This document shows, piece after piece, positions 62,105 to 64,000 of a stretch of 64,000 bases of DNA. Made by a program: the position numbers and the translations under genes. Source of the stretch: an uncultured Lachnospiraceae bacterium (GTDB lineage Bacteria; Bacillota; Clostridia; Lachnospirales; Lachnospiraceae); the NCBI GenBank assembly GCA_949287925.1, contig CASEIR010000054.1, forward strand, positions 78,201 through 142,200, written 5' to 3'. Numbering within the stretch: position 1 is the stretch's first letter; the number at the start of each line of letters is the position of its first letter. Under the pieces are notes generated by a model that worked only from the letters and a program-made list of their open reading frames with translations, was not told the DNA's origin and made no database searches.

Positions 62105-62885
62105 TATACATACCCATATGTTTCCGGATAAAATCGCGAAAGGAACGCTGGATTTTCTGGAGGGAGTCTGCAAAACGGTTCCCTATACCGATGGAACGGC
62201 CAGAGGGCTTCTGGCTTCAACTGAAGAGGCCGGCGTGGACATATCGGTTTCACTGCCTGCGGTTACCAGACCGTCCCAGGTGGAGTCTGTGAACCGTTTC
62301 GCATCCAGTTACCAGGAGGGAAAAGTTCTGTCCTTTGGCGGGATTCATCCGGAGTGTGAGAATTATAAGGAAATCCTTCGGGATATTAAATCTATGGGAA
62401 TGAAGGGAATTAAACTGCACCCGGATTATCAGGAGATGTATTTCAACGATATCCGTTATAAGAGGATTCTTTCCTGTGCTTCTGAGCTTGGATTGATGAC
62501 GGTGGTTCATGCCGGCAGAGATCCAAAATCGCCGGATGACATTCACTGTACTCCCAAGATGGCGTTGGAGGTAATCAGAGACGTACAGCCGGACAAGCTG
62601 GTTCTGGCTCATCTGGGCGGCAATGAATGCTGGGATGATGTGGAACGGTATCTGGTGGGACAGCCGGTTTATTTTGATACGGCAGTCATTCTGGATACGG
62701 TTTCCCGGGAGCAGCTTCTTCGGATCGTGCGGAATCACGGAGCAGACCGGATACTGTTCGGGACGGATTCTCCGTGGGCCGGTCAGAAGGAATATGTTGG
62801 GATTTTGAATGACATGCCCCTGACGGACAAGGAAAAGTCAATGATATTCGGAGAAAATGCAGAAAAGCTTCTGGGGCTTTCCTGA
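62091..62885 (+). CDS. Amidohydrolase-family metal hydrolase
   Basis: 264 residues. 'IDIHTHMF' near residue 5 (HxH), 'GIKLHPDYQEMYF' near 105, 'VVHAGRD' near 140, 'LAHLGGNECW' near 175 and 'FGTDSPW' near 225 give the standard metal ligands of the amidohydrolase_2 (ACMSD-like) group. Substrate unknown. GTG 62091 is favoured over GTG 62082, which is only 2 bases from AAAGGA. Overlaps the CBS gene by 14 bases, suggesting coupled translation. Confidence 0.88.
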   Translation: MRIIDIHTHMFPDKIAKGTLDFLEGVCKTVPYTDGTARGLLASTEEAGVDISVSLPAVTRPSQVESVNRFASSYQEGKVLSFGGIHPECENYKEILRDIKSMGMKGIKLHPDYQEMYFNDIRYKRILSCASELGLMTVVHAGRDPKSPDDIHCTPKMALEVIRDVQPDKLVLAHLGGNECWDDVERYLVGQPVYFDTAVILDTVSREQLLRIVRNHGADRILFGTDSPWAGQKEYVGILNDMPLTDKEKSMIFGENAEKLLGLS

Positions 62886-62903
62886 AAGGAAAAGAGGGAT
62901 ATT

Positions 62904-63800
62904 ATGAAGCGTGCGGCGTCCGGCCTAGTACTGATCTCAGCAATACTTTGGGGATCCATGGGAATTGTCACCCGATATGTGGCGGAAATTGGATTTCACA
63001 CCAGGCAGACGGCTGCCGTGCGAATCTGTTCCGCTGCTATGGTTCTGTTTCTGTATCTGATTGTCTTTGACCGGAAAAAACTAAAGATCCATAAAGAAGA
63101 TGTGAAATGGTTTCTAGGCGCCGGGCTTGGAAGCTTGTTTATCAACAATTTGGCTTATGCTGAAACGGTACAGAGAGCTTCTTTGTCCCTGGCAGTGATT
63201 CTTCTGTATACGGCGCCTTTTTTTGTAATGATTCTGTCGGTGATTTTCTTTCATGAGAAACTGACGGTGCAGAAAGTAGCAGCGCTGATTCTTTCCTTTG
63301 CCGGCTGTGTACTGACTGCAGGACTTTCTGACAGCGGCCTTGGAAAAAATCCGGGAATTACGGTCCTGATTGGGCTTTGTGCAGGGTTCGGATATTCGCT
63401 GTACAGTATTTTCGGGAAATTTCTGGTAGGAAAATATGATTCTATGACCGTTACGGCATATACGTTTTTCGTGGCGTCCATCGCGTCGTTTGCCATCAGT
63501 GAACCGGTAGAATTATTCCGGATTATGGAAGAACACCTGGACCAGATACCGCTGGTAGTCCTGGGAAGTGTGATTACCCTGGCGCTGCCGTATCTGATCT
63601 ATTCTTATGCGCTTCGTTACATCGAGAGCAGTAAGGCATCCATTATAGCATCCTTCGAAGTGGCGGCGGCCAGTCTGTTTGGAGTGATATTATATCAGGA
63701 GAGGCTGGGTATTTTCAATATTGCAGGAATTCTGTGCGTCATTCTGGCGCTGATACTTTTACAGATAATTTTTCAAAAAAGCTTGAATAATACCACATGA
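62904..63800 (+). CDS. EamA/DMT-superfamily transporter
   Basis: 298 residues with about ten membrane helices and two EamA repeats; 'ILWGSMGIVTRYV' at the N-terminus and 'YALRYIESSKASIIASFEVAAASLFGVIL' region near 240 are typical. Substrate unknown; amino acid or metabolite export is common in the family. AAGAGGG precedes the ATG. The stop codon lies inside the palindrome of the rplU promoter. Confidence 0.92.
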   Translation: MKRAASGLVLISAILWGSMGIVTRYVAEIGFHTRQTAAVRICSAAMVLFLYLIVFDRKKLKIHKEDVKWFLGAGLGSLFINNLAYAETVQRASLSLAVILLYTAPFFVMILSVIFFHEKLTVQKVAALILSFAGCVLTAGLSDSGLGKNPGITVLIGLCAGFGYSLYSIFGKFLVGKYDSMTVTAYTFFVASIASFAISEPVELFRIMEEHLDQIPLVVLGSVITLALPYLIYSYALRYIESSKASIIASFEVAAASLFGVILYQERLGIFNIAGILCVILALILLQIIFQKSLNNTT

Positions 63801-63811
63801 TGTGGTATTAT
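63783..63811 (+). promoter_or_regulatory. rplU promoter filled by a perfect palindrome
   Basis: TTGAAT (63783-63788), 17 bases, TATTAT (63806-63811). The arms TAATACCACAT (63788-63798) and ATGTGGTATTA (63800-63810) form a perfect inverted repeat around one G that spans the whole interval between -35 and -10 and overlaps both. There is no T-run, so it looks like an operator rather than a terminator. The binding protein is unknown. Confidence 0.7.
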
Positions 63812-63896
63812 ACATGAGTATGCCGCACAATGAGGTTTGCAAATCTGTTTCATACAGATACCGTAGTTGGCGAGTAATGATAATAGGAGGTGCCAT
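63812..63896 (+). promoter_or_regulatory. Structured rplU leader, candidate L21 leader
   Basis: 85 bases before rplU can fold with ATCTGT (63843-63848) pairing ACAGAT (63854-63859), an adjacent GGT/ACC, and GCC/GGC outside. Firmicute rplU genes often carry an 'L21 leader' of about this size here; a covariance-model search was not possible. AGGAGG at 63886-63891 is the ribosome-binding site. Confidence 0.45.
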
Positions 63897-64000
63897 ATGT
63901 ACGCGATTATAGCAACAGGTGGTAAACAGTACAAAGTAGCCGAAGGCGATATCATTAAAGTAGAAAAGCTTGGTGTAGAAGCCGGAGAGACTTATACATT
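63897..64000 (+). CDS. rplU: 50S ribosomal protein L21, N-terminal part
   Basis: First 34 codons: '[20 protein letters not shown]' is the diagnostic start of L21, a 23S rRNA-binding protein. TAGGAGG stands 5 bases before the ATG. The rest lies beyond the window; rpmA and obg normally follow. RNase G, often just upstream in clostridia, is not here. Confidence 0.97.
   Translation, partial: MYAIIATGGKQYKVAEGDIIKVEKLGVEAGETYT

Noticed and set aside
1-64000. CRISPR array, insertion sequence, prophage, tRNA or rRNA genes
   Set aside because: No regularly spaced repeats, transposase or integrase motifs, tRNA-like cloverleaf sequences or rRNA stretches were seen.

Overview
The window reads as chromosomal DNA of a spore-forming anaerobic Firmicute of class Clostridia, most likely a Lachnospiraceae member. 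The grounds are the complete spoIIIAA-AH operon, spoIVB, spo0A and ylbJ (endospore former), a [FeFe] hydrogenase and a split cobalamin-dependent methionine synthase (anaerobe), strong Shine-Dalgarno sites, and gene orders typical of clostridia. Family placement is inference; no 16S or other marker was compared. Genes are packed almost without gaps and nearly all lie on the + strand; only maf and ylbJ are on the - strand. I see no tRNA or rRNA genes, insertion sequences, prophage or CRISPR array, and no gene-free stretch longer than 300 bases.

Layout. 1-7009: the end of the translation/RNA operon (infB end, rbfA, nrnA, truB, ribF), then rpsO and pnp, each with its own promoter, structured leader and terminator. 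7013-11848: the eight-gene spoIIIA operon, with an unusually short SpoIIIAF. 11870-13551: prfC. 13586-22498: asp23, nusB, xseA, xseB, ispA, dxs, tlyA, nadK, argR, recN. 22512-24485: spoIVB and spo0A. 24522-30992: glgA, then metF, a separate MetH-reactivation protein, metH and asnA. 31056-35282: [FeFe] hydrogenase, then alaS. 35316-36264: rpsU facing maf. 36297-38792: a two-gene pair of unknown function (pentapeptide/DUF5758 protein plus ABC-class ATPase). 38812-41496: rsmD, coaD, a coiled-coil protein and, convergently, ylbJ. 41543-51473: pepD, an M23 protein, rRNA methyltransferase and pseudouridine synthases, HAD, a YgiQ-type radical SAM protein, SDR, an unknown membrane protein and recU. 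51460-57022: a histidine operon, hisZ-hisG-hisD-hisB and a HisF-like/HisI/HisE fusion. 57062-64000: paired radical SAM/DUF2344 genes, a YbaK protein, aspartate kinase, a CBS protein, an amidohydrolase, an EamA transporter, and the start of rplU behind a palindrome-filled promoter.

How the genes work together. metF, the reactivation protein and metH form one folate/B12 methionine unit in which the reactivation domain of MetH is a separate gene. hisZ and short-form hisG make a two-subunit ATP phosphoribosyltransferase; hisA, hisH, hisC and a catalytically intact hisF are not here. The sporulation genes cover the master regulator (Spo0A), the mother cell-forespore channel (SpoIIIA) and the signalling protease (SpoIVB).

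Most interesting non-coding signals: a long near-perfect stem in the pnp leader; divergent maf/pentapeptide promoters sharing one self-complementary -35 hexamer; a consensus alaS promoter whose -35 lies in the loop of the upstream terminator; a consensus his promoter whose -35 lies in the recU coding end; and a perfect 11-bp-arm palindrome filling the space between -35 and -10 of the rplU promoter. The most interesting coding signal is the HisF-like domain fused to HisIE, which appears to have lost both HisF catalytic aspartates. I found no wholly new defence or mobile system.
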